DNA of 64,000 nucleotides, taken from JAYQKL01 sp049889535. GTDB lineage: Bacteria; Pseudomonadota; Alphaproteobacteria; RS24. Both the position numbers and the translations under genes were made by a program. Each line of letters opens with the position of its first letter. The first letter of the stretch is position 1. Of this stretch, positions 53,561 through 61,768 are shown piece by piece. The notes under the pieces are model-generated. The model was not told where the DNA came from, searched no databases, and saw nothing but the letters and a program-made list of their open reading frames with translations. The stretch is taken from NCBI GenBank assembly GCA_049889535.1, contig JBMHDF010000018.1, forward strand, positions 62,001 to 126,000. The letters run 5' to 3'.

Positions 53561-54931
53561 CTACCAATCTTCTTCAAATGTGATAACAGAGCTACCGCCG
53601 CCACTGCTGGGTGCATCACTTTCGCTTTGAATTTGCCCCGCATTGTCAGCTGCTCGCTCATAGCCCTGACGCCGATCGCTATTCTTCGTCATCATGCTCG
53701 GACTCCAGCCAGTTGCGTGAAGATAAAAACTCAAACCACCATCATCATATTTCTTAGAAAAAACACGGTCTGCGCCTTTTAGCTCTAGCGAGGCATCTGT
53801 ATCAAAGCTTTCCTCAATCACCGCGCCAATTGCCTCATCAATAACATTTTTTGTGCGGGTGCTATCTTGAGTAAGATTCACTGTTTTTTTGACTTGCTCG
53901 CGCGCTTTGGTGGAGGTTGTCGAGTCCCTATTAAAATCTACGGACATTTGCGAGAAACGCGCCAGCTCTGCGCTGGCTCTATCCGCAGCTAGACCTGATG
54001 CATTTTGCTTGCTCACTTTCCCTAGTAAACCACCTGAATTGCTTCCCGCATTATTCACTTGCGCGGCGCCAAACGCGATGATGGCCCATTCCCCATTAGA
54101 TAATTTTTTCATTCGGGTCCCCACAAGACCATGTGGAATATTTGGATAATTCTCGACCTGACTTTTAATCCAGTCGCGTATTTCCTTTTTTGCTTTTGGA
54201 TTATATTGCGCTGGGCGATATTGGTTTTCCAAAATTGATGCGACCTCATATGTCTCTTTTGAGACGGCGACAACAATACCAATTTCACCTTCATGCATCG
54301 CTGATGTCAAAATCCGTCCACCACGAATAGCGTCTGAAATTGATTTAGAGATGGTTTCACTGATCGCCGCCATATTCTTCGTGCTATTACAATCATATGC
54401 TTTATCAACAGGTTTTTGTTCCGCCTCATCCTCATCATCATTACTTGTTAAATCGCGAATACCCTGCTTAATGACAGACAACATAGAGTTTTCGTCATCT
54501 TCTTTTTGTTTGAAATAAGCTTTTGCTTGTTCTTGGCAGGCTGCATTGAGTTGATATTCGCCAAGATTGCCTTGGGTTTCCTTAATATCGGTACTGGTCG
54601 AAGTCGTAACCAATTCGCTACCAAGCTGGCGAGCAATATCTGCATAAGCATTTTGCACAGCCCGCGCATAGCCAGTCCGAATAGAGTTAATATACTGACT
54701 ATTATTTGGGTCTTCGATTGTAAGAGGCCCCACACCGATACCAATTGTATAATCTTTGCCAATGTCATCAAAAAAGTCTTCTAAATCATTTTTATGGCTG
54801 GCCAATTCAGATATTAAATCATCACCAGCATTAAGCGTTAATACAGGAGGCCCAGATTGCGCATATGATTGAGTGACGAATGACGCAACACCTAAAATAA
54901 TAACAAATTTAAGAAGAATTTTTTTACTCAT
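53561..54931 (-). CDS. DUF6844-like secreted protein of unknown function
   Basis: 456 residues from the ATG at 54931. A signal peptide ends near SYAQSG. After a short Asp/Glu-rich region, residues 50-110 (YTIGIGVGPLTIEDP, YARAVQNAYADIARQLGSE) resemble the nucleating domain of FlgT/LPP20-like proteins. Two Cys (in LNAACQEQ and AYDCNST) could form a disulfide. A central part has EGEIGIVVAVSKE, followed by helices rich in Ala, Arg and Lys. The C-terminus is Gly/Ser-rich and ends in VITFEEDW. I recall the DUF6844 name only from similar operons; no function is known. It ends 8 bp before the FlgT/CsgG-like gene. Confidence 0.65.
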   Translation of the reverse strand: MSKKILLKFVIILGVASFVTQSYAQSGPPVLTLNAGDDLISELASHKNDLEDFFDDIGKDYTIGIGVGPLTIEDPNNSQYINSIRTGYARAVQNAYADIARQLGSELVTTSTSTDIKETQGNLGEYQLNAACQEQAKAYFKQKEDDENSMLSVIKQGIRDLTSNDDEDEAEQKPVDKAYDCNSTKNMAAISETISKSISDAIRGGRILTSAMHEGEIGIVVAVSKETYEVASILENQYRPAQYNPKAKKEIRDWIKSQVENYPNIPHGLVGTRMKKLSNGEWAIIAFGAAQVNNAGSNSGGLLGKVSKQNASGLAADRASAELARFSQMSVDFNRDSTTSTKAREQVKKTVNLTQDSTRTKNVIDEAIGAVIEESFDTDASLELKGADRVFSKKYDDGGLSFYLHATGWSPSMMTKNSDRRQGYERAADNAGQIQSESDAPSSGGGSSVITFEEDW

Positions 54932-54972
54932 AGAACCAATACTTTCTGCATCAAAATTGACAAAATAAAAAC

Positions 54973-55584
54973 TTACCAACTCACAGTCTTGCTAGAACCC
55001 ATTTTGGAAATTTGTTTCTCACCTTCCCAATAGGCAAGTCCGGACTCAATATGTGTTAAAGAAAGTTGGAAATAATATTCCACCAGTCTTTTGGAACGGT
55101 TCACCGTCACATCTTTTTGGATAATTTTGCCAGACAAAGAAAATTCTGGCGCTTGCAATTGGCTTTTTCTCGCAACACGGCTCTGATCGAACTCGTCATC
55201 TTCACGCAGCTCGCGCGCTGCCCGGCTCATTTTATCTTCTGCACCGCCAATACCAACAGCCGTTGTCACTAAGACACGGCCAGAATTAAGCAAGGAAACT
55301 CTGATTTTTTTCACCAGCTGGTCTGTGTCAATGCGTTGCATGGTGCGATTATCAATATTGCTAATAGCTAGAATATAGCGGCCACCATTTGGATTATTCA
55401 AAGACCCAGAAGAAATCATGCTTTCAACCATTTCAACTGCAGCCTCTTGAAAGTCGCGCGCGTTTAAAGCTTGTGTTTCTGGTTGATTGTCAATGACAGA
55501 GTTTACCCGAACGGCTGTCGACCCTTGACACGCACTTACAACCAGAGCGGCTGATAAAATAATAGCTAGTTTCAAACTTTTCAT
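54973..55584 (-). CDS. LpoB-like outer-membrane lipoprotein
   Basis: 203 residues. Lipoprotein signal with Cys19 in VVSACQGS. The globular domain shows ILAISNIDNRTMQRIDTDQLVKKIRVSLLNSGRVLVTT, then FSLSGKIIQKDV and YYFQLSLTHIESGLAYWEGEKQISK, the LpoB (PF13036) pattern. In gammaproteobacteria LpoB reaches from the outer membrane to activate penicillin-binding protein 1B through its UB2H domain. Alphaproteobacteria generally lack that docking domain, so this homologue likely has another partner. It sits 14 bp after the YcfL-like gene and 41 bp before the DUF6844-like gene. Confidence 0.82.
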   Translation of the reverse strand: MKSLKLAIILSAALVVSACQGSTAVRVNSVIDNQPETQALNARDFQEAAVEMVESMISSGSLNNPNGGRYILAISNIDNRTMQRIDTDQLVKKIRVSLLNSGRVLVTTAVGIGGAEDKMSRAARELREDDEFDQSRVARKSQLQAPEFSLSGKIIQKDVTVNRSKRLVEYYFQLSLTHIESGLAYWEGEKQISKMGSSKTVSW

Positions 55585-55598
55585 AACTCACTCCACAA

Positions 55599-55979
55599 CT
55601 AATCTTTAATTTCAACACGATACCCAACAACATTCGGATTGGGGGCAACTTGCTGGATTTCTAAATAGGTACCCGTTTTATAATATGCCTGCTTCCAATC
55701 GCTTAAAATACTCTTGATTGGCTGGCCATCAACATCATACCAAATCACCCGATATTTAACCTTGCCCGATTTTGCGGCTGAACTTGGTTGTTTTACCTTT
55801 GCCTTAATCAAAAGCGTTTTGCCCGCCTTTTGGCTATTCGTTAGCTTAATATTTTCGACCTTAAGCTTAGCCCCTCTATAAGTTAGGTTTTTTTGCCAAT
55901 CTGGCACAGGGCCTGTCGCACATGCAGCCAAAACCCCACAGACGATGATAACAGTAAAACTTTGAACAAAATTTTTCAT
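55599..55979 (-). CDS. YcfL-like lipoprotein
   Basis: 126 residues from the ATG at 55979. The frame is open upstream but that part overlaps the previous gene and has no signal sequence. Lipoprotein signal with Cys in GVLAACATG. The mature part (SGKVKYRVIWYDVDGQPI, then LEIQQVAPNPNVVGYRVEI) is an immunoglobulin-like beta-sandwich as in E. coli YcfL, whose gene lies beside lpoB. Conservation of that pairing here supports a shared role with the LpoB-like protein. Confidence 0.72.
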   Translation of the reverse strand: MKNFVQSFTVIIVCGVLAACATGPVPDWQKNLTYRGAKLKVENIKLTNSQKAGKTLLIKAKVKQPSSAAKSGKVKYRVIWYDVDGQPIKSILSDWKQAYYKTGTYLEIQQVAPNPNVVGYRVEIKD

Positions 55980-56013
55980 ATATAATGTCACCGTTTCTAA
56001 AATTGACCTTAAA

Positions 56014-57402
56014 TTACATCGGCAAAAGCGCAACATACGGTTTTGCATTGATTGATGGCTGCTTGATATAGACAACTGACGACTTACCACCAGGAATATC
56101 CAAATCAACTGATTGGCCTTCCAAGCCATATGGCAATGAAATTTTTGCATCCCCATTTAGCTTAACCTTTGCAACCCGCCATCTTTTAGGCGTCATTTTC
56201 CAACTGCGTGTGTCCGCCCCAGTTGTTGCCACAGAATAAATCGTTGCCGCAAAACCCAATAACGGGTTTTCATCCGCTGCTTGTTTTTGAATCACTGCTT
56301 TTGTTACAGTAGAGACAAGAGCGCGGGAAACAACTGCAGGCCAGCGTTTTTTGAACTCGGTTTGCATAACGACAGACATATCGCTTAATGGATATAGCCG
56401 AACGGGGCGGCCATTCAAGGCAATCCCACTCATATCAACATCAACATTGCGTTCGACTAATTTTGGCAAAGCCATAGAGACCACAATCGCTGTGCCGCCT
56501 GTTGGCCAAGGTAAATCAAACTTTTCTTCTGTTAAAACTGGCCCCAAGCCTGTTTCAGCGACAACCCAAACATAATCGCCGCCAGATGTGAGTGAATTGC
56601 TCTGCATTAAATTATTAAAATCGGAGTCAATTACAGGATTTTTTCCAACCATCCCGCGCACACGTTTCATTAAATCTTTTGCTGACTCAATATCTGACCC
56701 TTGACCAGTTGAGAGCAGCAAAGCATTCATATAAGCGACAGATGGGTTAACAAAATTATCATAAACTTTCCATGTGTCGATTTCGGGGAAACGCCTACCG
56801 ATTTGGTTACCAGCATATCCATTAGAGATATTTTGCGAGACAGCCTGACCCTCGGCCCTTGCCTCTTTATTCGCTTTATCAATTTCTTTGCGGTAAGCCT
56901 GAAGCGCTAAGCGTGTGCGTTCATCAGCTTTTTTAAATTCAACAAGTGCGTTATTTGTGTTCTTATCAGCCCAAAATGAAAGCCCTTGATAAAAATTTGT
57001 TAAAATTCTTTCGCTCGCGGCAGGGTTATAAGATCGCACTTTATCATTGACCAAAACAGAACCAATAGTTTCTCCAGTTTTGGTACCAATGCCCTCTAAG
57101 TCTTCAACTTTTAAAAGCGTTTCAACACCGTCAAAATGCGCGCGCGCACGCTCATGATTGCCGCTCAATCGCCAAGTTTCACCCGCATTGAGATGGAATA
57201 AAACATTACCCGCTTTAACATCTACAATCTTAAAACCAGCCTCTTCAACAAGACCTAAATCTTGCTCAATCGAAATGGCTGCATTTTTATAAAGACCGTT
57301 TTGATAATCCTGATCAAGATTTTTGGATGCATTAATACTGGCGCCACCAGCACACCCCGCAAGAACAAACCCTAATGACACATACGCAATTTGTTTAAAC
57401 AT
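56014..57402 (-). CDS. COG3014-like lipoprotein with TPR-type helices
   Basis: 462 residues. Lipoprotein signal with Cys17 in FVLAGCAGG. Residues 30-180 are helical and TPR-like (YQNGLYKNAAISIEQDLG, WRLSGNHERARAHFDGVE, NFYQGLSFWADKNTNNALVEFKKADER). A beta-rich C-terminal half includes VWVVAETGLGPVLTEEKFDLPWP and a final KSSVVYIKQPSINAKPYVALLPM. The layout matches the uncharacterised COG3014 family. It is the first gene of the operon, 74 bp after the end of tRNA-Thr. Confidence 0.7.
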   Translation of the reverse strand: MFKQIAYVSLGFVLAGCAGGASINASKNLDQDYQNGLYKNAAISIEQDLGLVEEAGFKIVDVKAGNVLFHLNAGETWRLSGNHERARAHFDGVETLLKVEDLEGIGTKTGETIGSVLVNDKVRSYNPAASERILTNFYQGLSFWADKNTNNALVEFKKADERTRLALQAYRKEIDKANKEARAEGQAVSQNISNGYAGNQIGRRFPEIDTWKVYDNFVNPSVAYMNALLLSTGQGSDIESAKDLMKRVRGMVGKNPVIDSDFNNLMQSNSLTSGGDYVWVVAETGLGPVLTEEKFDLPWPTGGTAIVVSMALPKLVERNVDVDMSGIALNGRPVRLYPLSDMSVVMQTEFKKRWPAVVSRALVSTVTKAVIQKQAADENPLLGFAATIYSVATTGADTRSWKMTPKRWRVAKVKLNGDAKISLPYGLEGQSVDLDIPGGKSSVVYIKQPSINAKPYVALLPM

Positions 57403-57476
57403 AATTCACCAACACAAAATTAACATTACTGTGTTGCACTAAAGCACCAAATCAAAAGGTTGGCAATTTTAAATAA

Positions 57477-57552
<76 letters not shown>

Positions 57553-57742
57553 ATTATTTGGGTTCATAATAGCAAGCAAAACCCATTTGGGACAATATGC
57601 AAAAAACTCTCAAATTGCCGCAATTAAGCTATAGTTAAGCTATATTTAAGAAATTTCAGCACAGGCTAAAGCCATACGCAAATATCGCCAGAATTCTCGC
57701 TTGCCAGTCTGGTCGGAGTATGGCAGAAAGACGCAATATTAA
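57553..57742. other. Spacer between two divergent tRNA-Thr genes
   Basis: 190 bp, AT-rich, no reading frame of note. It must contain promoters for both tRNA genes, but no consensus pair is evident. An 11-bp tandem repeat sits at 57624-57650. Confidence 0.5.
57624..57650 (+). repeat. 11-bp tandem repeat
   Basis: Two full copies of TTAAGCTATA followed by G or T, plus a third TTAAG. The period is about one helical turn. It lies between divergent tRNA-Thr genes. Confidence 0.75.
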
Positions 57743-57817
57743 GCTGCCGTAGCTCAGGGGTAGAGCACTCCCTTGGTAAGGGAGAGGCCGGGAGTTCAAT
57801 TCTCCCCGGCAGCACCA
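57743..57817 (+). tRNA. tRNA-Thr (GGU anticodon)
   Basis: 75 nt including encoded CCA. Acceptor stem GCTGCCG/CGGCAGC, anticodon stem CTCCC/GGGAG with loop TTGGTAA, T arm with AGTTCAATTCT. The anticodon GGU reads ACC and ACU. Apart from the CGU tRNA it is the only other threonine tRNA in the window. Confidence 0.95.
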
Positions 57818-57962
57818 TTCTTTCACATTCACCTATTCAAAAAATGAGGTTTTAGCTGTTTTAAAGCTTTCTAGCTTTCTTGCTAGGGTATTTACATGCC
57901 CAAAGGTGATAATTTCCTTAAATAAATGAATAGGGAGCCTGTTTGCGGGCTAAGGTGTTTTT

Positions 57963-59168
57963 GTGAATTTGCAAGAGACAGATGCTGATAAAGCGTTTCG
58001 GGAAGAAGTTAAGGCGTTTCTTTCACAAGCGCTGACGCCTGAGCTTGTGAAAGCTGGCAAAAAAACCACCTCTATTTTTTCGGATTTTGACGCCTCAATT
58101 GAATGGCAAAAAATCCTCTATAAAAAAGGTTGGTTACTCTCTAGCTGGCCAGTTGAACATGGCGGCAATGGCTGGACACTTGCACAAAAAACCATTTTTG
58201 AGACCGAATGCAAAATTCATCACGCCCCCGCCCTTTTCGCGCTCGGCATCCAAATGCTTGGACCAATTTTGATTGAATTTGGCACGCCAGCGCAAATCGA
58301 AAAATATTTAGACCGCATAGCCAGCACAGAAGATATCTGGTGTCAGGGATATTCTGAACCAGGTGCTGGGTCAGACCTTGCCGCTTTAAAAACCTCTGCT
58401 GTGAGAGATGGTGATGACTATATTGTGAATGGCACAAAAATTTGGACGAGCTACGCGCATCGCTCCAGTATGATTTTTTGCCTAACACGCACCTCTCATG
58501 AAGGGCCTAAACAAGCTGGCATTAGCTTTCTGCTCATTGATATGAACACGCCTGGCATTAAGGTTGAAAAAATCACCTCGATAGATGGCGAGGTTGAGCA
58601 GTGTCAGGTATTTTTTGATGATGTGCGTGTGCCGGTTGAAAATCTCGTTGGCGAGGAAAATCAGGGCTGGGACATTGCGAAATATTTATTGCAGCTTGAA
58701 AGAAGCGGTTATAGCTATTTTAACGCGCTCAACCAGTCAATTTATAAAATTCGTCATTTGGCGGAAAAAGAAATATCTGCCTCTGGCCAAGAAATGATAG
58801 ATGACCCCGTTTTTGCCACCAAGCTGGCTGAGCTTGAAATGGAAAAACTCGCACTGGAATATACGGAACATCGCATTCGTCTTGATGAGAAAATTTTTGA
58901 ACAAAATCCAGCCATCAGCTCGCTGCCTAAAATTGTTGGCACAGAGCTCAGCCAAAAACTTGATGAACTCGCTTTAGAGCTGCGAAATGGCTATACAGCT
59001 GTCCAACAAAACCATGTGCTGGCGCCAAATTATGAAGGCGAGATGATTGGTGATGAGGACGGCGTTGCCATTACCAATAGCTATCTTAATAACCGCGCAT
59101 CAACCATTTATGGCGGCTCAGTGCAGGTTCAACGCAATATTATTGCCCGGCAATTGCTCAAATCATAG
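57963..59168 (+). CDS. Acyl-CoA dehydrogenase family protein (first of a pair)
   Basis: 401 residues, starting at a GTG with AAGG 7 bases upstream. Three-part acyl-CoA dehydrogenase fold: N-terminal helices, beta domain with WCQGYSEPGAGSDLAALKTSAVRDGDDYIVNGTKIWTS split across about residues 120-165, and a C-terminal helical domain ending YGGSVQVQRNIIARQ. An expanded C-terminal half and low similarity to classic short-chain enzymes resemble the alpha subunit of heterotetrameric sterol side-chain dehydrogenases. The partner gene begins 10 bp downstream. The substrate is unknown. Confidence 0.85.
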   Translation: MNLQETDADKAFREEVKAFLSQALTPELVKAGKKTTSIFSDFDASIEWQKILYKKGWLLSSWPVEHGGNGWTLAQKTIFETECKIHHAPALFALGIQMLGPILIEFGTPAQIEKYLDRIASTEDIWCQGYSEPGAGSDLAALKTSAVRDGDDYIVNGTKIWTSYAHRSSMIFCLTRTSHEGPKQAGISFLLIDMNTPGIKVEKITSIDGEVEQCQVFFDDVRVPVENLVGEENQGWDIAKYLLQLERSGYSYFNALNQSIYKIRHLAEKEISASGQEMIDDPVFATKLAELEMEKLALEYTEHRIRLDEKIFEQNPAISSLPKIVGTELSQKLDELALELRNGYTAVQQNHVLAPNYEGEMIGDEDGVAITNSYLNNRASTIYGGSVQVQRNIIARQLLKS

Positions 59169-59178
59169 GTCTTGTGAA

Positions 59179-60300
59179 ATGGATTTTAATTTTACAGAGG
59201 ATCAAATTGCGCTGAAAGATATGATTAACAAATATCTGACAGATAATTATGATTTCCAAAAACGCCGTGAAATTGCCAATAGCAATGAGCCGTTTGACAA
59301 AGATTTCTGGGCGCAAGCTGCTGAAATGGGATGGCTTGCGCTCCCCTTTGCTGAAGATAAAGGCGGCTTAGGTGGTAACCCCACTGACACGGTTTTGTTT
59401 TTCAATGAAATGGGACGGTCTTTGGTTTTGGAACCCTTTCTTGAAACAATGCTGGTGACAGGGCGGGTTTTAAGTCAATGCAGCCAACCCTATGCACAAG
59501 ACATGATTGAGCAAATCATTTCAGGCACATTGCAAGGTGCCTTTGCACATGGCGAGGCCAATCGGGCAAATGGATATGACCATATACAAACCCGGATAAA
59601 AACCACTGGCGCCAATTTCAGTGTCACAGGCCAAAAGGCTGTTGTTTATAACGCGCCTAATGCTGATTTCATTATCGCGACCGCGCTAGATGAAAATAAT
59701 GAATTGGTTATTTTCATGACCGATCAATCCAATAATGGTTTGACCCTAAAAGCTTATGACACAATCGATGGTCGTCAAGCAGCTGAAATTCATATGGATA
59801 ATCTCATTATCACCAATGAGAAAATTTTAGCCCGCGGAAATGCAGCGCATCATATTTTGCAATCCACTTTGGACGAGGCAGTGCTGGCTTTGAGCGCAGA
59901 ATATCTTGGTGGTATGGAGGAAATGCTGAGACTGACACTCGACTATACCAAGCAAAGAGAGCAGTTTGGACAGCCCATCAGCAATTTCCAATCATTGCAA
60001 CATCATATGGCTGATATGTTCATGCTGTGCGAACTCAGCCGCTCTTTAATTTACACAACAGCCATCAAAATGCATGAAAATGCCGATGACACACGGATGA
60101 TGCTGGCAGCCACAAAGGTGAAAGTGTATAAAAATGCGAAAGATGTGGCGCATAAAGCCATTCAGCTACATGGTGCGATTGCCACAACTGACGAATATAG
60201 CGTCGGGCATTATCTCAAACGCATTGTGAGTACAGCTGATATGTTTGGCAGCCCGACCAGCTTTACCAATTTGTTTATTCAGGAACGCAAATCAGCTTAA
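59179..60300 (+). CDS. Acyl-CoA dehydrogenase family protein (second of a pair)
   Basis: 373 residues from the ATG at 59179; an open frame reaching back into the previous gene is not coding. MDFNFTEDQIALKDMINKYL is the typical N-terminus. The C-terminal domain has DYTKQREQFGQPISNFQSLQHHMADM and LHGAIATTDEYSVGHYLKR. The beta domain lacks the classic WxT/S substrate loop seen in the first paralogue. Two short, unlike dehydrogenases encoded 10 bp apart fit an alpha2-beta2 enzyme, as known for FadE26-FadE27 type pairs; this is inference. Confidence 0.83.
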   Translation: MDFNFTEDQIALKDMINKYLTDNYDFQKRREIANSNEPFDKDFWAQAAEMGWLALPFAEDKGGLGGNPTDTVLFFNEMGRSLVLEPFLETMLVTGRVLSQCSQPYAQDMIEQIISGTLQGAFAHGEANRANGYDHIQTRIKTTGANFSVTGQKAVVYNAPNADFIIATALDENNELVIFMTDQSNNGLTLKAYDTIDGRQAAEIHMDNLIITNEKILARGNAAHHILQSTLDEAVLALSAEYLGGMEEMLRLTLDYTKQREQFGQPISNFQSLQHHMADMFMLCELSRSLIYTTAIKMHENADDTRMMLAATKVKVYKNAKDVAHKAIQLHGAIATTDEYSVGHYLKRIVSTADMFGSPTSFTNLFIQERKSA

Positions 60301-60305
60301 AAGGC

Positions 60306-61322
60306 TTATAAATCCACGACTGTTTTGCCAAAATTTTTGCCGCTAAACATATCGCAAAATGCGTTGCCGACATTTTCAATGCCCTGCATTTTAAATTCAT
60401 AATTTTTCAGCTGGCCGTCATTCAGCCAGTCTGCTAACTGGTTCCGCACATCATCATATTGCGCTTCGCGAAAATGTGTCATAAACCCGCGCATGGTGAT
60501 TTCTTTTGTTACCAGTTCAAAAATATTATTCGGGCCAAAAGGCTCGCCTTCTGCATTATAATGTGTGACCGCGCCAATCAGCGCAATCCGCCCGAGATGA
60601 TTCATATTGGTAATCGCCGCCTGCAGAGTTTCACCCCCCACATTATCCAAAAACACATCAACTCCATCTGGACAGGCTTCTTGAATAGCGGTCTCAAGTC
60701 CCTTCTCGCTTTTGCGGTTCACGGCGGCATCATATCCCAAATCCGAAACCAGCCTTGCGCATTTATCTTCACTGCTTGAAATACCGACCACGCGCCCTGC
60801 ACCCAATATTTTGGCGATCTGGCCAGCGACAGAGCCAACCGCGCCGCCGCCCGCAGAGATTAAAACTGTATCGCCTTTTTCAGGCTTTGCAATTTCGGTG
60901 AGTGCGAAATAAGCCGACATGCCTGTATCGCCTAAAATCCCCATATAATAGCTATAAGGGAAAGGCAAATCCTTAGGCAATTTGGCGATAAAATCATTTT
61001 GCGTGCCAATTGAATACTCCTCCCACGCAAAGCGCGCCATTAGCATGTCACCCACTTCGTAGTCAGGATTATGGCTTTCCATCACCTCGGCAAGAGTTAA
61101 GCCCATCACCGCCTCGCCAATAGGCATCGCTGGTAACACCTCATCACCAGCATCCTCATTCATCCAGTTTCGAAACCCCGCATCAAGCGATACGCAATGA
61201 TTTTCAACAAGAATTTCATTATCACCAGGCGATGGAATTGGCGCTTCAACAAGCGCGAAATCCTCATAAACAGGATAGCCTTGCGGGCGTCGGGCTAAAA
61301 CAATTTTACGATTCACACTCAT
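60306..61322 (-). CDS. MDR family NADP-dependent oxidoreductase (CurA-like)
   Basis: 338 residues from the ATG at 61322, with GGAGG 6 bases upstream; a TTG at 61334 is less likely. Zinc-independent medium-chain reductase: VNRKIVLARRPQGYP at the N-terminus, GDTGMSAYFALTEIAKPEKGDTVLISAGGGAVGSVAGQIAKILG as the NADP-binding core, and VDVFLDNVGGETL. Members reduce alpha,beta-unsaturated ketones or prostaglandin-like enones. It follows the GFA-family gene by 12 bp. Confidence 0.88.
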   Translation of the reverse strand: MSVNRKIVLARRPQGYPVYEDFALVEAPIPSPGDNEILVENHCVSLDAGFRNWMNEDAGDEVLPAMPIGEAVMGLTLAEVMESHNPDYEVGDMLMARFAWEEYSIGTQNDFIAKLPKDLPFPYSYYMGILGDTGMSAYFALTEIAKPEKGDTVLISAGGGAVGSVAGQIAKILGAGRVVGISSSEDKCARLVSDLGYDAAVNRKSEKGLETAIQEACPDGVDVFLDNVGGETLQAAITNMNHLGRIALIGAVTHYNAEGEPFGPNNIFELVTKEITMRGFMTHFREAQYDDVRNQLADWLNDGQLKNYEFKMQGIENVGNAFCDMFSGKNFGKTVVDL

Positions 61323-61334
61323 GAAATCCTCCAA

Positions 61335-61748
61335 CTAGTCATCAGCGATTGGATTGGCTTCAAAATCGACAATTCCATCGCATGTTGGTAAAAATGGGCG
61401 GGCAGATGTGACCCAACAATTCGCAATTGGCTTTACCCAATCGGCCTCATTCATTGTCCCTGCTTTAATAAATACAGAGCCTTCAATTTCCTGCACAAAG
61501 GTGAAAAGCTGGGAGCCGCAATCTGGGCAAAAAGCGCGACCAACATGCGAGCCATCGGTGCCGATTTTTTCAAAAATTTTATACGCTCCCTCAATTTTGA
61601 CCGCGTTTTGGGGGAATAAAACCACCGTCGCCTTGCCAGACCCTGTTACCTTTTGACAATCGCGACAATGACAATGCAAAGCGTCACCCGCCTGCGTTTC
61701 ATCTGCTTCATATTTAATGTTGCCGCATAGGCAAGAACCCGTAATCAT
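61335..61748 (-). CDS. GFA family (glutathione-dependent formaldehyde-activating-like) protein
   Basis: 137 residues. The zinc-binding cysteines are in GSCLCGNIKYE (residues 4-14), HCHCRDCQKVTG (about 26-37) and FCPDCGSQLF (about 93-102). The family is named after an S-hydroxymethylglutathione synthase of Paracoccus, but most members have no proven activity. It lies 20 bp after lpd. Confidence 0.88.
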   Translation of the reverse strand: MITGSCLCGNIKYEADETQAGDALHCHCRDCQKVTGSGKATVVLFPQNAVKIEGAYKIFEKIGTDGSHVGRAFCPDCGSQLFTFVQEIEGSVFIKAGTMNEADWVKPIANCWVTSARPFLPTCDGIVDFEANPIADD

Positions 61749-61768
61749 ATGACAGCCCTTTTCAAAAA

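Noticed and set aside
55980..56156. A 59-residue N-terminal extension of the YcfL-like protein.
   Set aside because: It overlaps the end of the preceding gene and would bury the lipoprotein signal.
59047..59178. A 44-residue extension of the second acyl-CoA dehydrogenase.
   Set aside because: It overlaps the first dehydrogenase gene; MDFNFTEDQ is the usual family N-terminus.
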